From: Paracoccaceae bacterium
Lineage (GTDB): Bacteria; Pseudomonadota; Alphaproteobacteria; Rhodobacterales; Rhodobacteraceae
Assembly: GCA_030066855.1 (NCBI GenBank)
Contig: JASJAU010000006.1
Location: 47,694 to 111,693 of the forward strand
DNA: 64,000 nucleotides
Direction: 5' to 3'
In this document: piece by piece, positions 9,534 through 19,065 of the stretch
Layout: every line of letters starts with the position of its first letter
How positions within the stretch are numbered: the stretch's first letter is position 1
Program-made: the position numbers and the translations under genes
Notes under the pieces: model-generated
The model's database searches: none
Told to the model about the DNA's origin: nothing
What the model saw: the letters and a program-made list of their open reading frames with translations, nothing else

Positions 9534-10115
9534 TCAGTCCGGTTGCCAGGGCCGTTGATCAGGGACATGCAGCCGCACGCGGTCGCCCGCCGCCAGCCAT
9601 CCCTCACGCTCGACCCATGCCGTCACGCCGCGCCGCCCGCTCGCCGCTGCTTTGAACCTTTTGCCATGGCCAGGCAACGCAGCGTCGATCACGGCGGCAG
9701 GAAGAAGGCATGGCCGGTTCTCCATATCGACTGTCAATGTCGCCCCGCTTTCCGCCTGCAGGCGGGAGGACGGCGGGATATGGGTGAAGTCCGAAATGCC
9801 CTCGATCACTATCGACGCACCAACCATCGCAGGATCGAGCGTGTCGATCTTCATCGCGTCGGCAATCGCGCGGAGCTCCTCGGCGGAAAGAACGGAGAAC
9901 TGCCGTACGTTCCGAATCTCGGTGCCCCTCGGGTACTGGCTGGCGACGCGGCTGCAGGACGGCCGGGTCAGGCCGCCATGCGTCTCGCCCTCCACACCGG
10001 CGAACGCCGCAAATACTCGGTCCAGAGATGCGGAGGACAGGGACGCTTCCCGGTCCTCCACGCGTCCGAGCCAGGTGATCGTGCCATAGTGGTCAGTCGG
10101 CGAAAGCGCGGGCAA
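9534..10115 (-). CDS. MOSC domain-containing protein
   Basis: A 193-residue protein resembling stand-alone MOSC domains, which are related to the molybdenum cofactor sulfurase C-terminus and YiiM-type proteins. Visible features are a GGL element, the RNVRQFSVLS and PAMVGASIVIEG blocks and the conserved cysteine in ENRPC (near residue 137). No ATG or GTG suits the N-terminus. The frame opens with TTG at 10115 with AGGAG 9 nt upstream, so TTG initiation is inferred. Substrate unknown. Confidence 0.75.
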   Translation of the reverse strand: MPALSPTDHYGTITWLGRVEDREASLSSASLDRVFAAFAGVEGETHGGLTRPSCSRVASQYPRGTEIRNVRQFSVLSAEELRAIADAMKIDTLDPAMVGASIVIEGISDFTHIPPSSRLQAESGATLTVDMENRPCLLPAAVIDAALPGHGKRFKAAASGRRGVTAWVEREGWLAAGDRVRLHVPDQRPWQPD

Positions 10116-10187
10116 AGGGGAGCTCTCCTGTCATTCAGAAGGGTGCCGGAGGCACCGGCGCCTTCGGAATGAAACGCCCGCGCCCTG

Positions 10188-10220
10188 AAAAAAACAATGC
10201 CCCGCGCGAGGCGGGGCATT
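10188..10220 (-). terminator. Rho-independent terminator downstream of ftsH
   Basis: On the minus strand a GCCCCGC (10217-10211) / GCGGGGC (10205-10199) stem, extended by AAT/ATT pairs, is followed by seven T residues (10194-10188). It starts 5 nt beyond the ftsH stop codon and closes the long tol-tilS-ftsH gene run. Confidence 0.92.
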
Positions 10221-10224
10221 ATTG

Positions 10225-12147
10225 TCATCCGGTCGGTTCGGGTTCCAGGCCCCCGTCGCCCTCGGGCCGTTTCTTGGGCTTGGTCTTGGGGATCGCCGTG
10301 ACCGAGGCAGTGCCGCCGGTGTCGGGCGTGTCGTCCTCGTCATCGCCGCGATTGAGCGGCTCGCCAGCGATAACTTTGGTGATCTCGTCACCTGTCAGGG
10401 TCTCATACTCCAAAAGGCCCTGCGCCAGACGCTCCAGATCATCATGCTTTTCGGTGAGAACCCGCTTGGCAGTCTCGTAGCCTTCATCGACGATCTCTTT
10501 GACCTTGCTGTCGATACGCTTCTGCATCTCCTCTGAATGGCCAGAGCCGCCCTGATACGCGCCCAGATAGGACTGCTGCTCGTTGGCGTAGTCGATGTAT
10601 CCAAGCTCTTCGGCAAATCCGAACTGGGTGACCATCGCCCGCGCGATCTTGGATACCTGCTGGATGTCAGACGCCGCGCCCGAGGTCACGTTCTCGGCGC
10701 CGAAGATCAGCTCTTCGGCGACGCGTCCGCCCATCGCCATAGCGATCTTGGACTTGTACTTAGTCAGCGTCACCGAAAGCTGATCGCGCTCCGGCAGCGA
10801 CAGCACAAGGCCCAGCGCGCGACCGCGCGGAATGATCGTCGCTTTGTGGATCGGATCATGCTGAGGCACGTTCAAACCGACGATGGCGTGGCCCGCCTCG
10901 TGATAGGCGGTCAGCTTTTTCTCGTCCTCGGTCATGACCATCGAGCGGCGCTCGCTGCCCATCATGACCTTGTCCTTGGCGTTCTCGAAATCCTCCATCG
11001 TCACGAACCGCCGGCCAACGCGCGCCGCCATCAAGGCCGCCTCGTTGACCAGGTTCGCGAGATCGGCGCCGGAGAATCCGGGGGTGCCGCGCGCGATGAT
11101 GCGCAGGTCCACATCCGGACCCAGCGGCACCTTGCGCGCGTGCACGCCGAGGATCTTCTCGCGGCCCTTGATGTCGGGGTTCGGGACCTGAACCTGACGG
11201 TCGAACCGGCCCGGGCGTAGGAGTGCCGGGTCCAGCACGTCCGGACGGTTGGTTGCTGCGACGATGATGATGCCTTCGTTCGCTTCAAACCCGTCCATCT
11301 CGACCAGAAGCTGGTTCAGCGTCTGCTCGCGTTCGTCGTTGCCGCCGCCGTAACCGACGCCACGCGACCGGCCGACCGCGTCGATCTCGTCAATGAACAC
11401 GATGCAGGGCGCGTTCTTCTTCGCCTGTTCGAACATGTCGCGAACGCGGCTCGCCCCGACGCCGACGAACATCTCAACGAAGTCCGAGCCCGAAATAGTG
11501 AAGAACGGCACGCCCGCCTCGCCCGCGATCGCGCGGGCCAAAAGCGTCTTACCGGTGCCCGGCGGGCCGACCAGGAGCGCGCCTTTCGGGATCTTGCCAC
11601 CAAGGCGCGAAAATTTCTGCGGGTTCCGCAGGAACTCCACGATCTCTTCCAGCTCTTCCTTGGCCTCGTCGATGCCGGCGACGTCATCGAAGGTCACGCG
11701 CCCATGCTTTTCGGTCAGAAGCTTGGCCCGGCTCTTGCCAAAGCCCATAGCGCCGCCGCGGCCGCCGCCCTGCATCCGGTTCATAAAGTAAATCCAGACG
11801 CCGATTAGCAAGAGGAACGGCAGGAAGGTCATCAGAACGGTGACAAAGCCCGACTGCTCCTGCGGCTCGGCGCGGAAGCTGACGTTGTTGTCAACGAGCA
11901 GATTTGTCGTATCCGCGCCCTCAGGCTGGATCGTCACATAGTCGCGTCCGTCGGCGCTGCGGAAGATCAGCCGCTCGCCGTCAATGGTCGCGTTCGACAC
12001 CTCGCCAGACTCGACCCGCTCGACGAAGTCAGAGTAGCTCACCGAACTGGTCGCCATCGTCGACTGACCACCCGAAATCAGGTTGAAGAGCGCCAGAATC
12101 AAAAGAAACAGGACGACCCAGAATGCAATGCTGCGCGCGTTGTTCAA
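10225..12147 (-). CDS. ftsH: ATP-dependent zinc metalloprotease FtsH
   Basis: A membrane-anchored AAA+ protease of about 640 residues that degrades misfolded membrane and regulatory proteins. It has an N-terminal transmembrane helix (about 8-25), a periplasmic domain, a second helix (about 98-122), Walker A GPPGTGKT (194-201), Walker B VFIDEID, the [20 protein letters not shown] second region of homology, and the zinc site HEAGH (416-420). The longest frame starts at 12183. A TTG at 12147 has AAGGAG at an ideal 7-nt distance and yields the family N-terminus [11 protein letters not shown], so TTG is chosen. It has its own promoter and terminator. Confidence 0.95.
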   Translation of the reverse strand: MNNARSIAFWVVLFLLILALFNLISGGQSTMATSSVSYSDFVERVESGEVSNATIDGERLIFRSADGRDYVTIQPEGADTTNLLVDNNVSFRAEPQEQSGFVTVLMTFLPFLLLIGVWIYFMNRMQGGGRGGAMGFGKSRAKLLTEKHGRVTFDDVAGIDEAKEELEEIVEFLRNPQKFSRLGGKIPKGALLVGPPGTGKTLLARAIAGEAGVPFFTISGSDFVEMFVGVGASRVRDMFEQAKKNAPCIVFIDEIDAVGRSRGVGYGGGNDEREQTLNQLLVEMDGFEANEGIIIVAATNRPDVLDPALLRPGRFDRQVQVPNPDIKGREKILGVHARKVPLGPDVDLRIIARGTPGFSGADLANLVNEAALMAARVGRRFVTMEDFENAKDKVMMGSERRSMVMTEDEKKLTAYHEAGHAIVGLNVPQHDPIHKATIIPRGRALGLVLSLPERDQLSVTLTKYKSKIAMAMGGRVAEELIFGAENVTSGAASDIQQVSKIARAMVTQFGFAEELGYIDYANEQQSYLGAYQGGSGHSEEMQKRIDSKVKEIVDEGYETAKRVLTEKHDDLERLAQGLLEYETLTGDEITKVIAGEPLNRGDDEDDTPDTGGTASVTAIPKTKPKKRPEGDGGLEPEPTG

Positions 12148-12205
12148 AGGAAGCTCCTTTGGAATGTTCCCCATGGCCGGCACAAGGCCCGCCCGACTAG
12201 GAGAT

Positions 12206-12233
12206 TAAATAGCCATCCGAGGCCATTCTTCAA
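12206..12233 (-). promoter_or_regulatory. Candidate ftsH promoter (sigma-70 or RpoH-like)
   Basis: On the minus strand TTGAAG (12233-12228) and TATTTA (12211-12206) are separated by 16 nt. In alphaproteobacteria CTTGAA plus a C-rich TATnT element also resembles heat-shock sigma factor sites, and ftsH is commonly heat-inducible. The -35 hexamer overlaps the tilS stop codon. Confidence 0.5.
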
Positions 12234-13510
12234 CGGGAATGAAGAAATGCGGCGAATGTGCCGCGACCTGTAGCTGACGCTGACCATTCCTCACCAAACC
12301 CCGCCAATGGGGCGGCAATAAGGCTGTCGCCGCGCCAAATCGACGGCGAGGCCATCAAAGCGGCCCGCGGTCGAGCGGAATCCCGCCAGTCGGGACACTT
12401 GCTCACCGCCTCGCCGAGCGCCCGGATCTCGAGGTCTTCGTCGTGCGGGCCGTCGAGGCGCCAGCGACCGTCCCAGAGCGCGTCTGTTTTTGTGATCACA
12501 TCCTTCACGGCGTTGAATTCCCGCGAAATCCTCCAACGAGTCTGATAGAATTTCTCGCCTTCCATCTTGTGAAAACGGCAGCCGCCCAACGTGTAGCTGT
12601 CCTGTTCTCTCAGGCCCATATCGAGCTCAATCATCGCGTCCGACCTGGGCGGATAATCCGCTCCGCCCACCCATCGGATGGCCGCGCGGCGCAGGCGGAA
12701 GATGATCTCACTTGGAATAATGCGATCCACTTCGGGGTGCTCGGTCGGCAGGATCAAATCCCCGCGATCCTCGGCGACATAACGATAGACCACATCCCGC
12801 ATCACGTGATCGAGCGCCGATTTAGACACCCAGAGGTTATGAGAGACGTCCGCCAACACGTCCGCGTCGATCCCGAGTGGCGCCAGAGCCGCAAGCACGC
12901 TCCGCGCCTTGACCCGCTCGAACTCCGGGTCCTCGTTCGAAGGATCCTCCGCCCATTTGATCCCGTGCCGGCGCAGATAATCGCGCAGGTCCGCCCTGCC
13001 GGCATTTAGCAATGGCCGGGTCCAGGTCACGCCGTCACGCTTGAACCGATGTTCCATTTGGGCGAGCCCGTCCACGCCCGAGCGCCGGGCAAGGCGCATC
13101 AGAAAGGTCTCGGCCACGTCGTCCTGCGTATGGCCAAGCGCCACCCAATCGACGCCCCGCTCCTTCGCCCAGGCCGCGATCAGCCCGTAACGCGCCGCGC
13201 GCGCCTCAGCCTGAAGGTTACCCGTTCCATCCCACGACCAGTCGAGAACCGAATGCCTGACGCCGCGATCGGCGCAATACGCGGCGACCAAAGCGATTTC
13301 GTCCGCCGCTTCCGGCCGAAGCCCGTGATCGACTGTAACCGCCTCGACCGGGAACTCGGAGTCTCTCCCGTGCGCCAGCATCAGGTCCAAGCAGGCCATC
13401 GAGTCGCCGCCGCCGGACACAGCGACCGCGAGCTTCTTCGGTTTCTCGATGATGAAACCCGAGCCGATGAAATGCCGGAGCATCTCGTCCGGCAGCACCT
13501 CGTCGCTCAT
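12230..13510 (-). CDS. tilS: tRNA(Ile)-lysidine synthase TilS
   Basis: A 426-residue N-type ATP pyrophosphatase that converts the wobble cytidine of the CAU anticodon of tRNA-Ile to lysidine. The signature AVSGGGDSMACL (SGGGDS at 32-37) and the downstream LGHTQDDVAETFLMRL block are diagnostic. The open frame runs upstream to 14005, but that part is a shadow of ybgF. The ATG at 13510 overlaps the ybgF stop by 4 bp. The ribosome binding site is weak, so translation is probably coupled to ybgF. It lies just upstream of ftsH, a widespread gene order. Confidence 0.93.
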   Translation of the reverse strand: MSDEVLPDEMLRHFIGSGFIIEKPKKLAVAVSGGGDSMACLDLMLAHGRDSEFPVEAVTVDHGLRPEAADEIALVAAYCADRGVRHSVLDWSWDGTGNLQAEARAARYGLIAAWAKERGVDWVALGHTQDDVAETFLMRLARRSGVDGLAQMEHRFKRDGVTWTRPLLNAGRADLRDYLRRHGIKWAEDPSNEDPEFERVKARSVLAALAPLGIDADVLADVSHNLWVSKSALDHVMRDVVYRYVAEDRGDLILPTEHPEVDRIIPSEIIFRLRRAAIRWVGGADYPPRSDAMIELDMGLREQDSYTLGGCRFHKMEGEKFYQTRWRISREFNAVKDVITKTDALWDGRWRLDGPHDEDLEIRALGEAVSKCPDWRDSARPRAALMASPSIWRGDSLIAAPLAGFGEEWSASATGRGTFAAFLHSR

Positions 13511-14331
13511 GCGCAGCCCATCGACGCCCGCGCCGCCTGCGCCTCGATCGAGGCGTCCGAGCTCGGGAAGCGCAGCGTGACCTCGCCCAGCGTTATGCAG
13601 GCCTCCGAGGTCTGGCCCAGCCCGTTCAGCGCCAGCCCGAGTTTGAGCAGCGCGGTGGGCGATGTCGGGCCATTGGGCGTGCCCGAGTAGCTCTCCAGAT
13701 AGGCCCGTGCCGCAGAAGAGGTCAGGCCGAGGTTCTGCAGCGCCTCGCCTCTCAAGAGATGCGCGAGCCCGGTCAGCGGCCCGCCTTGATAGGTCTCCGT
13801 AAACTGCTGAAACGCCTCCGCCGCCAGGTCGTACTCGCCCGCGTCCAGCCGCGCCTTCGCCCGGTCGAAATCCTCCCGTTCGGCCACGGCCAGCTCGACG
13901 CCGCCAGAGTCCAGAGGCGCAGGCTGGGGAGCGGGCGCCGTCGAAACAGTGGGAAGCGCCCCGCCGCCAAGCGTCGGCGTGTCGGTCAGCGAGGCGATGT
14001 CGCATCCCGCCTCGAGCTCGCAGAGCCGAAACTCGAGGTCGCCGATCTGGTTTGTGCCGTCCGCCACGACGGCGCTCACCCGGTTCGAGAGCTGCTCGGT
14101 CGAGGCGGTCAGCCTCTGCACCTCGGCCTCAAGCGCGTTCAGACGGTCGAGCACGTTCGTCCCCGCGAGGTTCGTGTTGACCCCGCCGGTCGTGGAAAGT
14201 TCGCGATTAAGTTTCTGGATCTCGACATAGAGAACCGTCAGCTCCTGCCGGATATCCGCCAGCGTCTGGTTCCGGTCCTGCGCGACGGCGGGACCGGCGA
14301 CGAGCAAAGCGGCGATCAGAAACGCGCGCAT
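13507..14331 (-). CDS. ybgF: Tol-Pal system protein YbgF/CpoB
   Basis: A 274-residue periplasmic protein. It has a signal peptide cleaved near AVAQ (residue 18), a coiled-coil segment at about 20-95, a Pro/Ala linker, and three TPR-like repeats from about 150 to the end. CpoB coordinates outer-membrane constriction with peptidoglycan synthesis in enterobacteria. Position directly after pal is the standard arrangement. AGGAG lies 7 nt before the ATG, and the gene is 16 bp downstream of pal. Confidence 0.9.
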   Translation of the reverse strand: MRAFLIAALLVAGPAVAQDRNQTLADIRQELTVLYVEIQKLNRELSTTGGVNTNLAGTNVLDRLNALEAEVQRLTASTEQLSNRVSAVVADGTNQIGDLEFRLCELEAGCDIASLTDTPTLGGGALPTVSTAPAPQPAPLDSGGVELAVAEREDFDRAKARLDAGEYDLAAEAFQQFTETYQGGPLTGLAHLLRGEALQNLGLTSSAARAYLESYSGTPNGPTSPTALLKLGLALNGLGQTSEACITLGEVTLRFPSSDASIEAQAARASMGCA

Positions 14332-14347
14332 CGGCTTTCTCCTGAGA

Positions 14348-14857
14348 TCAGACCCCGGCTCCAGCGGCCAACACGGTCACCGATCGGCGGTTCTGGGCGT
14401 AGCAGCTCTCATCCGAGCACACCTCAATCGGGCGCTCTTTGCCATAGCTGATTGTGCGAAGCCGTCCGGGCGCGACGCCCCGCGTCACGAGGTAGGTCCG
14501 CACTGCTTCGGCCCGCCGCTCGCCCAACGCAATGTTGTATTCCCGGGTGCCCTGCTCGTCCGCGTGACCTTCGATCAGCGCGCTGTAGTCCGGGTTCTGG
14601 GCGAGCCAGAGCGCCTGCGCGTCCAGCGTCGACTGCGACACGGGCGTCAGAACCGACTGATCGACCGCGAAGAGAACGCGGTCGCCAACCGTCTGGTTGA
14701 AATAGGCGGGCGAGGTCGGGTCGCTGACCGATCCCGCGATGCCGCCTGCGCCATCCGCGCCGAAACCGCCCGCGTCCTCGCCAAAGCGGTCGGCGCTCGT
14801 GCATGCGCCCAGCGCCAGCGCGGCGCACATGGTCAGGGCGAATCTTGAAACTGTCAT
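14348..14857 (-). CDS. pal: Peptidoglycan-associated lipoprotein Pal
   Basis: A 169-residue outer-membrane lipoprotein with signal peptide and lipobox LGAC (acylated Cys at residue 19), a short linker, and a C-terminal OmpA-like peptidoglycan-binding domain. The block IEGHADEQGTREYNIALGER contains the conserved Asp and Arg that bind diaminopimelate. It works with TolB, TolA, TolQ and TolR in outer-membrane constriction. AGGTG precedes the ATG. The 124-bp gap to tolB may hold a separate promoter. Confidence 0.96.
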   Translation of the reverse strand: MTVSRFALTMCAALALGACTSADRFGEDAGGFGADGAGGIAGSVSDPTSPAYFNQTVGDRVLFAVDQSVLTPVSQSTLDAQALWLAQNPDYSALIEGHADEQGTREYNIALGERRAEAVRTYLVTRGVAPGRLRTISYGKERPIEVCSDESCYAQNRRSVTVLAAGAGV

Positions 14858-14981
14858 GGAGTCACCTGTTCACTCAGTTTTTTCTGCTCTTGGCGGCACA
14901 GTACCACTCATCCCGGCCAATGAAAACGGGTGCAGTGGCGATCCGCCGATTACTTTCGCTTTGTCTCGCAGCGTTTTCCCG

Positions 14982-16301
14982 TCAGGGCAGTAAAGGCGAC
15001 CAGGCCGGGTCCGACGCTGCCGTGGCGGTCGGCACCCGTTTCAGGTTCCGCCCTGAGATATCGACCGAGAAGAGCGCCGGCTGCCCGTCCGCGCCCGCGC
15101 TCTCGCGCGTAAACATCAAAACGCGACCATTTGGCGCCCAGGTCGGCCCCTCGTCGAGGAATGACGCGGTCAGAAGCCGCTCCTGGCTTCCGTCCGTCCG
15201 CATCACGCCAATGTGGAACCGCCCCGCGTTCTGTTTGGTGAAGGCAATGAAATCGCCGCGTGGCGACCAGACGGGCGTGCCGTAGCGCCCCTGCCCGAAG
15301 CTGATGCGCGTCGGCTCACCGCCGTCCATGGACATGGTGTAGATCTGCTGGCTCCCCGAACGGTCGCTTTCAAAGACGATCCGGCTGCCGTCGGGCGAGA
15401 ACGAGGGCGCCGTCTCGATCGACGGGGCGCTCGTCAGTCGGGTCCGCTGCCCGGAGCCGAGATCGAGCTTGTAAATATCCGTGTTCCCGGCGTCCGACCG
15501 CGAATAGACAACCGTCCTCCCATTCGGCGCGTAGCGCGGCGCGAAGGTCATCCCTTCCGCCTGCACATCGAGCTGGCGTTTCACTACCGTGCCGACCGAC
15601 AGCTCGTAGATCTGCGGGAAACCTGTCTCATAGCTCGTGAAAAGAACCCGGTCGCCTGTGGGTGAGAAGCGCGGCGCCAACACGATCGAGGCATTGTCGC
15701 TCAGGAACTGCACGTTCGCGCCGTCGTAGTCCATGATCGCCAGCCGTTTGCGACGGTCGTTCTTGGGCCCAGTTTCTTCGACATAGACCACCCGACTGTC
15801 GAAGTACCCGTCCTCGCCCGTGATGCGGCTGTAGACCTGATCGGCGATCTTGTGCGCGACCCGCCGCCAGCTGTCGGTGCCGCCTGCGAATTGCAGGCCC
15901 TCGCCCAAGGGCTGACCCGAGAAAATGTCGAAGAGCCGGAACTTGGCGATGAGCCGCCCGTCGCTTGTCAGCGTGACGCCGCCCACCACGAGCGCTTCGG
16001 CGTTGATCGCCCGCCAATCGGGGTACTGCACCTGCGCGTCGAAATCCGTCACCTGGCTGATGTAGGCCGATTGCGGGATGTCGCGGAAGAGCCCGGTTCC
16101 CGTCAGGTCGGCCGAGACGACTGCCGTGATCTGCCTGGCGAAGTCGTTCGCTGCCGCGTTCTCGGCGATGAACGGCGCGACCGCGATCGGCACTGGCTCG
16201 ATCACCCCCTCGGTGATCTCGATCCTTAGGGGGCCGGAGCGCTCCTGCGCCAGCGTAACGGGCGCGGCCAAAGCCAAGACAAGCACCAAAAACCACTTCA
16301 T
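14982..16301 (-). CDS. tolB: Tol-Pal system beta-propeller protein TolB
   Basis: A 439-residue periplasmic protein with a signal peptide ([19 protein letters not shown]), an N-terminal alpha/beta domain, and a C-terminal six-bladed propeller seen as repeated [10 protein letters not shown] / [10 protein letters not shown] / [10 protein letters not shown] motifs. TolB links TolA and Pal. The frame extends upstream to 16349, but the ATG at 16301 begins the signal peptide and overlaps the tolA stop by 4 bp, so it is chosen. Confidence 0.96.
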   Translation of the reverse strand: MKWFLVLVLALAAPVTLAQERSGPLRIEITEGVIEPVPIAVAPFIAENAAANDFARQITAVVSADLTGTGLFRDIPQSAYISQVTDFDAQVQYPDWRAINAEALVVGGVTLTSDGRLIAKFRLFDIFSGQPLGEGLQFAGGTDSWRRVAHKIADQVYSRITGEDGYFDSRVVYVEETGPKNDRRKRLAIMDYDGANVQFLSDNASIVLAPRFSPTGDRVLFTSYETGFPQIYELSVGTVVKRQLDVQAEGMTFAPRYAPNGRTVVYSRSDAGNTDIYKLDLGSGQRTRLTSAPSIETAPSFSPDGSRIVFESDRSGSQQIYTMSMDGGEPTRISFGQGRYGTPVWSPRGDFIAFTKQNAGRFHIGVMRTDGSQERLLTASFLDEGPTWAPNGRVLMFTRESAGADGQPALFSVDISGRNLKRVPTATAASDPAWSPLLP

Positions 16302-17377
16302 CGGAACTGCATCCCTTCCGGATTGAATGTCATTTCTATGTCGCGCCATTGCGAGAACTTTTCCACCGGCAGCGGGAAGCCCCGCGATCCGCAGCGGATT
16401 ATCGCCCGCCGCGCGGCCTCGAACGCCTGCCGCGCCGCCGCCTCGCTGCCGCCTGAGAACGAGATCATCTCGATGCTCTCGTTGATTGGCCGCCCGGACT
16501 GCTGCATCTCAACAGCGACCACCACCGTGGTCCCCAGCGCCTCGGTGGAAAGCGATCCCACGTTCCAGCATTGGCTCACGCTCACACGTAACGCATCCCG
16601 CTCGCCGCCCGTTAGCGGGGGCCCGGTCGGAGCCGGCGCGGGTTCTTCCGGCTGCTCCAGGGCGGCGCGGACCGCATCATCTGTCGAACTCTCTTCCGGC
16701 TCCGGTTCGGGCGTGGTCACCCGGCGCTCGGGCCGCGCCCGGGGCCGCATAGAACTGGCGGGCGCGTACTCCCGCTGTTCCTCCGCCTCGGTCACGATCC
16801 GGTCGCTCGCCTGCTCCGGCGCAGCTTCCTTTTCCTCGACGACCTCGGTCTCGGGTGGGGCCTCGGGGTCCGGCGCGGTCTCCTCAACGATAACCGGCGC
16901 CGTTTCGGCCTCAGGCGCTGGTGCGACCTTCGGCACCGGCGCGACCCTCGGGGCCGGTTCAGCCACCGCGTCGCGCTCCAGCGAGGTGCCGTCGATCTCG
17001 GTCGGCGGCATCGGGACCTCCGGCGCTGTCTCGTCGACCACAGCCTCCGGCATGGGCTCCGGCACGGCGACGTCCGGGCTTTCTTCCGGCGTCTCGGGCA
17101 CCTCAACCGGCTCCGGCTCGCTGATCTCCGGGGCGCTCTCGGCCTCTGGAGCTTCAGGCGCCGTATCCTCCGGCGGCAGGGTCAGATCCGGCGTCGCCGT
17201 CTCGATGTCCGGAGCGACGGCCGGCGGGACCAGCGCCGCGAACTCCTCTTCCGAAAAGAGCGTCACTTCCGACACGCTCACCTCCGCGCGGTCCGGCATA
17301 GCCAAGAGTCCGCCGAAGAGCACCGCGAGGATGAGGACGGCATGGGCGCCACCCGAGATATACCAGCCCCAGCGCAA
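16298..17377 (-). CDS. tolA: Cell envelope integrity protein TolA
   Basis: A 359-residue bitopic protein: one transmembrane helix (about 5-25), a long Pro/Glu/Val/Ala-rich middle (about 35-250), and a compact C-terminal domain (about 265-359) like the TolA/TonB C-terminus, with a cysteine pair (QCWNVGSL and IIRCGSRGF). The middle lacks the Lys/Ala-rich helix of E. coli TolA and is strongly acidic and proline rich. The start appears to be TTG at 17377, 7 bp after the tolR stop. Gene order tolQ-tolR-tolA-tolB supports the call despite the divergent middle. Confidence 0.92.
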   Translation of the reverse strand: MRWGWYISGGAHAVLILAVLFGGLLAMPDRAEVSVSEVTLFSEEEFAALVPPAVAPDIETATPDLTLPPEDTAPEAPEAESAPEISEPEPVEVPETPEESPDVAVPEPMPEAVVDETAPEVPMPPTEIDGTSLERDAVAEPAPRVAPVPKVAPAPEAETAPVIVEETAPDPEAPPETEVVEEKEAAPEQASDRIVTEAEEQREYAPASSMRPRARPERRVTTPEPEPEESSTDDAVRAALEQPEEPAPAPTGPPLTGGERDALRVSVSQCWNVGSLSTEALGTTVVVAVEMQQSGRPINESIEMISFSGGSEAAARQAFEAARRAIIRCGSRGFPLPVEKFSQWRDIEMTFNPEGMQFR

Positions 17378-17384
17378 AGGCCGC

Positions 17385-17855
17385 TCACCCGTCCGGCCCG
17401 GTCATGCGGGGCCCGCCGGTGTCGGTCACCAGCCCGATGTTCGTGATCCCGGCGGCGTTGAGCGCCCCCATGACCTGCACGACGCGAGCGTAAGGCACGG
17501 CGCCATCGGCGCGGACGAACACCCGGTCCGAGGTCCGTTCGGTAAGAACCGCCATCAGCCGCTGCACGATCTCGTCCTGCGCCACTTCGCTTGTCTGGAT
17601 CATCGTCACGCCCTCGGCGGTCAGCGTAACGGTCAAGGGCTCCTCCTGCTCGGTCGGCAAGGATGGCGCGGCCGTGCGCGGAAGCTCTACTGGCACGCCG
17701 ACGACCTGCAGGGGCGCAGCGACCATGAAGATGATCAGAAGTACCATCATCACGTCGACAAACGGCGTGACGTTGATCTCGGACATTGGCCTCGCCCGGC
17801 GCCGCCTTCCTCGCCGCCGCGATCCGCCTTCCGCCGCCTGAACCCCGGCGACCAT
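17385..17855 (-). CDS. tolR: Tol-Pal/ExbD-family protein TolR
   Basis: A 156-residue ExbD/TolR protein with an Arg-rich cytoplasmic N-terminus and one membrane helix containing the channel aspartate in VTPFVDVMMVLLIIFMVAAP, followed by a periplasmic domain with the PLTVTLTAEG and VFVRADGAVPY motifs. With TolQ it forms the proton-driven stator that energises TolA. It begins 1 bp after the tolQ stop codon. Confidence 0.96.
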   Translation of the reverse strand: MVAGVQAAEGGSRRRGRRRRARPMSEINVTPFVDVMMVLLIIFMVAAPLQVVGVPVELPRTAAPSLPTEQEEPLTVTLTAEGVTMIQTSEVAQDEIVQRLMAVLTERTSDRVFVRADGAVPYARVVQVMGALNAAGITNIGLVTDTGGPRMTGPDG

Positions 17856-17856
17856 C

Positions 17857-18555
17857 TCAGGCCGCGTCCAGTTGCCGGCTCAGGATCGTCGCGAATTCAT
17901 CGGCGAAGGCCTCGTAACCTGCCACGATCCGATCAGCATCCGACGAGAGCTTGTTGTAGAAGATCACCGCCGGGATCGCGGCCAGCAGACCGAGGCCGGT
18001 CGCCAGAAGCGCCTCCGCGATCCCCGGCGCCACGACGGCGAGGTTCGTGCTCTGGCTCTGCCCGATCTCGATGAAGGCGTTCATGATGCCCCAGACCGTG
18101 CCGAAAAGCCCGACGAAGGGCGCTGTCGATCCGACTGTGGCCAGGATCGGCAGATTCGACTGCAAATCCTCCGCCTCCTTCTGGATCGCCACGTCCATGG
18201 ACCGGTCGATCCGCACCTGCGCGCCGGCGAGCTTCCCGCCGTCTTCCTTGTAGGAGCGCTGCCACTCCGACATGCCCGCGGCAAAGATGCGCTCCACGCG
18301 CCCGCCCGGCTGGGACCCGACCTGTTCGTAAAGCCCCTCAAGCGGCTCGCCCGACCAGAAGGCCTCGTCAAAGGCCGCCGCGTTGGCGCGGGCCTTTTTG
18401 TAGTCGCGATGCTTCACCAGAATGATCGCCCAGGACCAGACCGATGCCAGCACCAGCACCAACATGACAAGCTGAACCGTGATCGTCGCGCGGGCGAAGA
18501 GCCCCCACATCGAAAAATCGATCTCCTGCGCAAGCGCGAGGGTTTCCGTCTCCAT
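17857..18555 (-). CDS. tolQ: Tol-Pal/ExbB-family protein TolQ
   Basis: A 232-residue inner-membrane protein with three transmembrane segments (about 18-40, 135-155, 170-195). The conserved ATVGSTAPFVGLFGTVWGIM loop-helix and the later GLGLLAAIPAVIFYNKL helix are the MotA/TolQ/ExbB signature. It forms the proton channel with TolR. AGG lies 5 nt before the ATG. A 114-bp gap separates it from ybgC. Confidence 0.97.
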   Translation of the reverse strand: METETLALAQEIDFSMWGLFARATITVQLVMLVLVLASVWSWAIILVKHRDYKKARANAAAFDEAFWSGEPLEGLYEQVGSQPGGRVERIFAAGMSEWQRSYKEDGGKLAGAQVRIDRSMDVAIQKEAEDLQSNLPILATVGSTAPFVGLFGTVWGIMNAFIEIGQSQSTNLAVVAPGIAEALLATGLGLLAAIPAVIFYNKLSSDADRIVAGYEAFADEFATILSRQLDAA

Positions 18556-18669
18556 GAATCCTGCTCTCGTTACTGACCCGGCTTTTGTTTTCTTGGGTCC
18601 CTCGTTGGCCGGACCTTAGCCGAATGCAAGGGCGAATGCCAATAAGAAGGCGTGGGCGGCAAGGCCCGC

Positions 18670-19065
18670 CTAGCCGACGCTCAACCGCGCGCGGAACTCC
18701 GCCGGAAGCCGCACCGGACGGCCGGTCTCAGTCAGCGCCGCAAGGGTCACGTCGGCGGCGAAGAGCAGTTCGCCGACCCGCAATACCCGCTGAGCCAACA
18801 CGACCCGCGCGCCTGTAACAGAAGTCGCCGAGGTCTCGACCGTCAGCACGTCGTCGAACCGTGCGGGAGAGACGAAATCCGCCTCGAGCCGCTTAACCGC
18901 GAAGACGATGCCGGTTTCCGCTCGGAGGACGCCCTGATCGACGCCGAGGCTCCGCACCCACTCGGTGCGCCCCCGTTCGATGAACTTCAGGTAGTTGGCG
19001 TAGTAGACGATCCCGGCGAGATCGGTGTCCTCGTAATAGACGCGGAGTTCGATCCGGTGGGTCAT
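18670..19065 (-). CDS. ybgC: Tol-Pal system-associated acyl-CoA thioesterase YbgC
   Basis: A 131-residue hotdog thioesterase. The active-site block YYEDTDLAGIVYYANYLKF contains the catalytic Asp (residue 15), equivalent to Asp18 of E. coli YbgC. Location upstream of tolQ is the classic arrangement. Its start overlaps the preceding hypothetical gene by 4 bp. The acyl-CoA substrate cannot be read from sequence. Confidence 0.94.
   Translation of the reverse strand: MTHRIELRVYYEDTDLAGIVYYANYLKFIERGRTEWVRSLGVDQGVLRAETGIVFAVKRLEADFVSPARFDDVLTVETSATSVTGARVVLAQRVLRVGELLFAADVTLAALTETGRPVRLPAEFRARLSVG

Noticed and set aside
10142..10156. GGTGCC/GGCACC hairpin near the MOSC gene start
   Set aside because: Six-bp stem with a GGA loop and no T tract; it may be chance in GC-rich DNA.
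12230..14005. 591-codon frame as a long TilS fusion
   Set aside because: The upstream 165 codons are the antiphase shadow of ybgF; the TilS N-terminus begins at 13510 with a 4-bp stop/start overlap.
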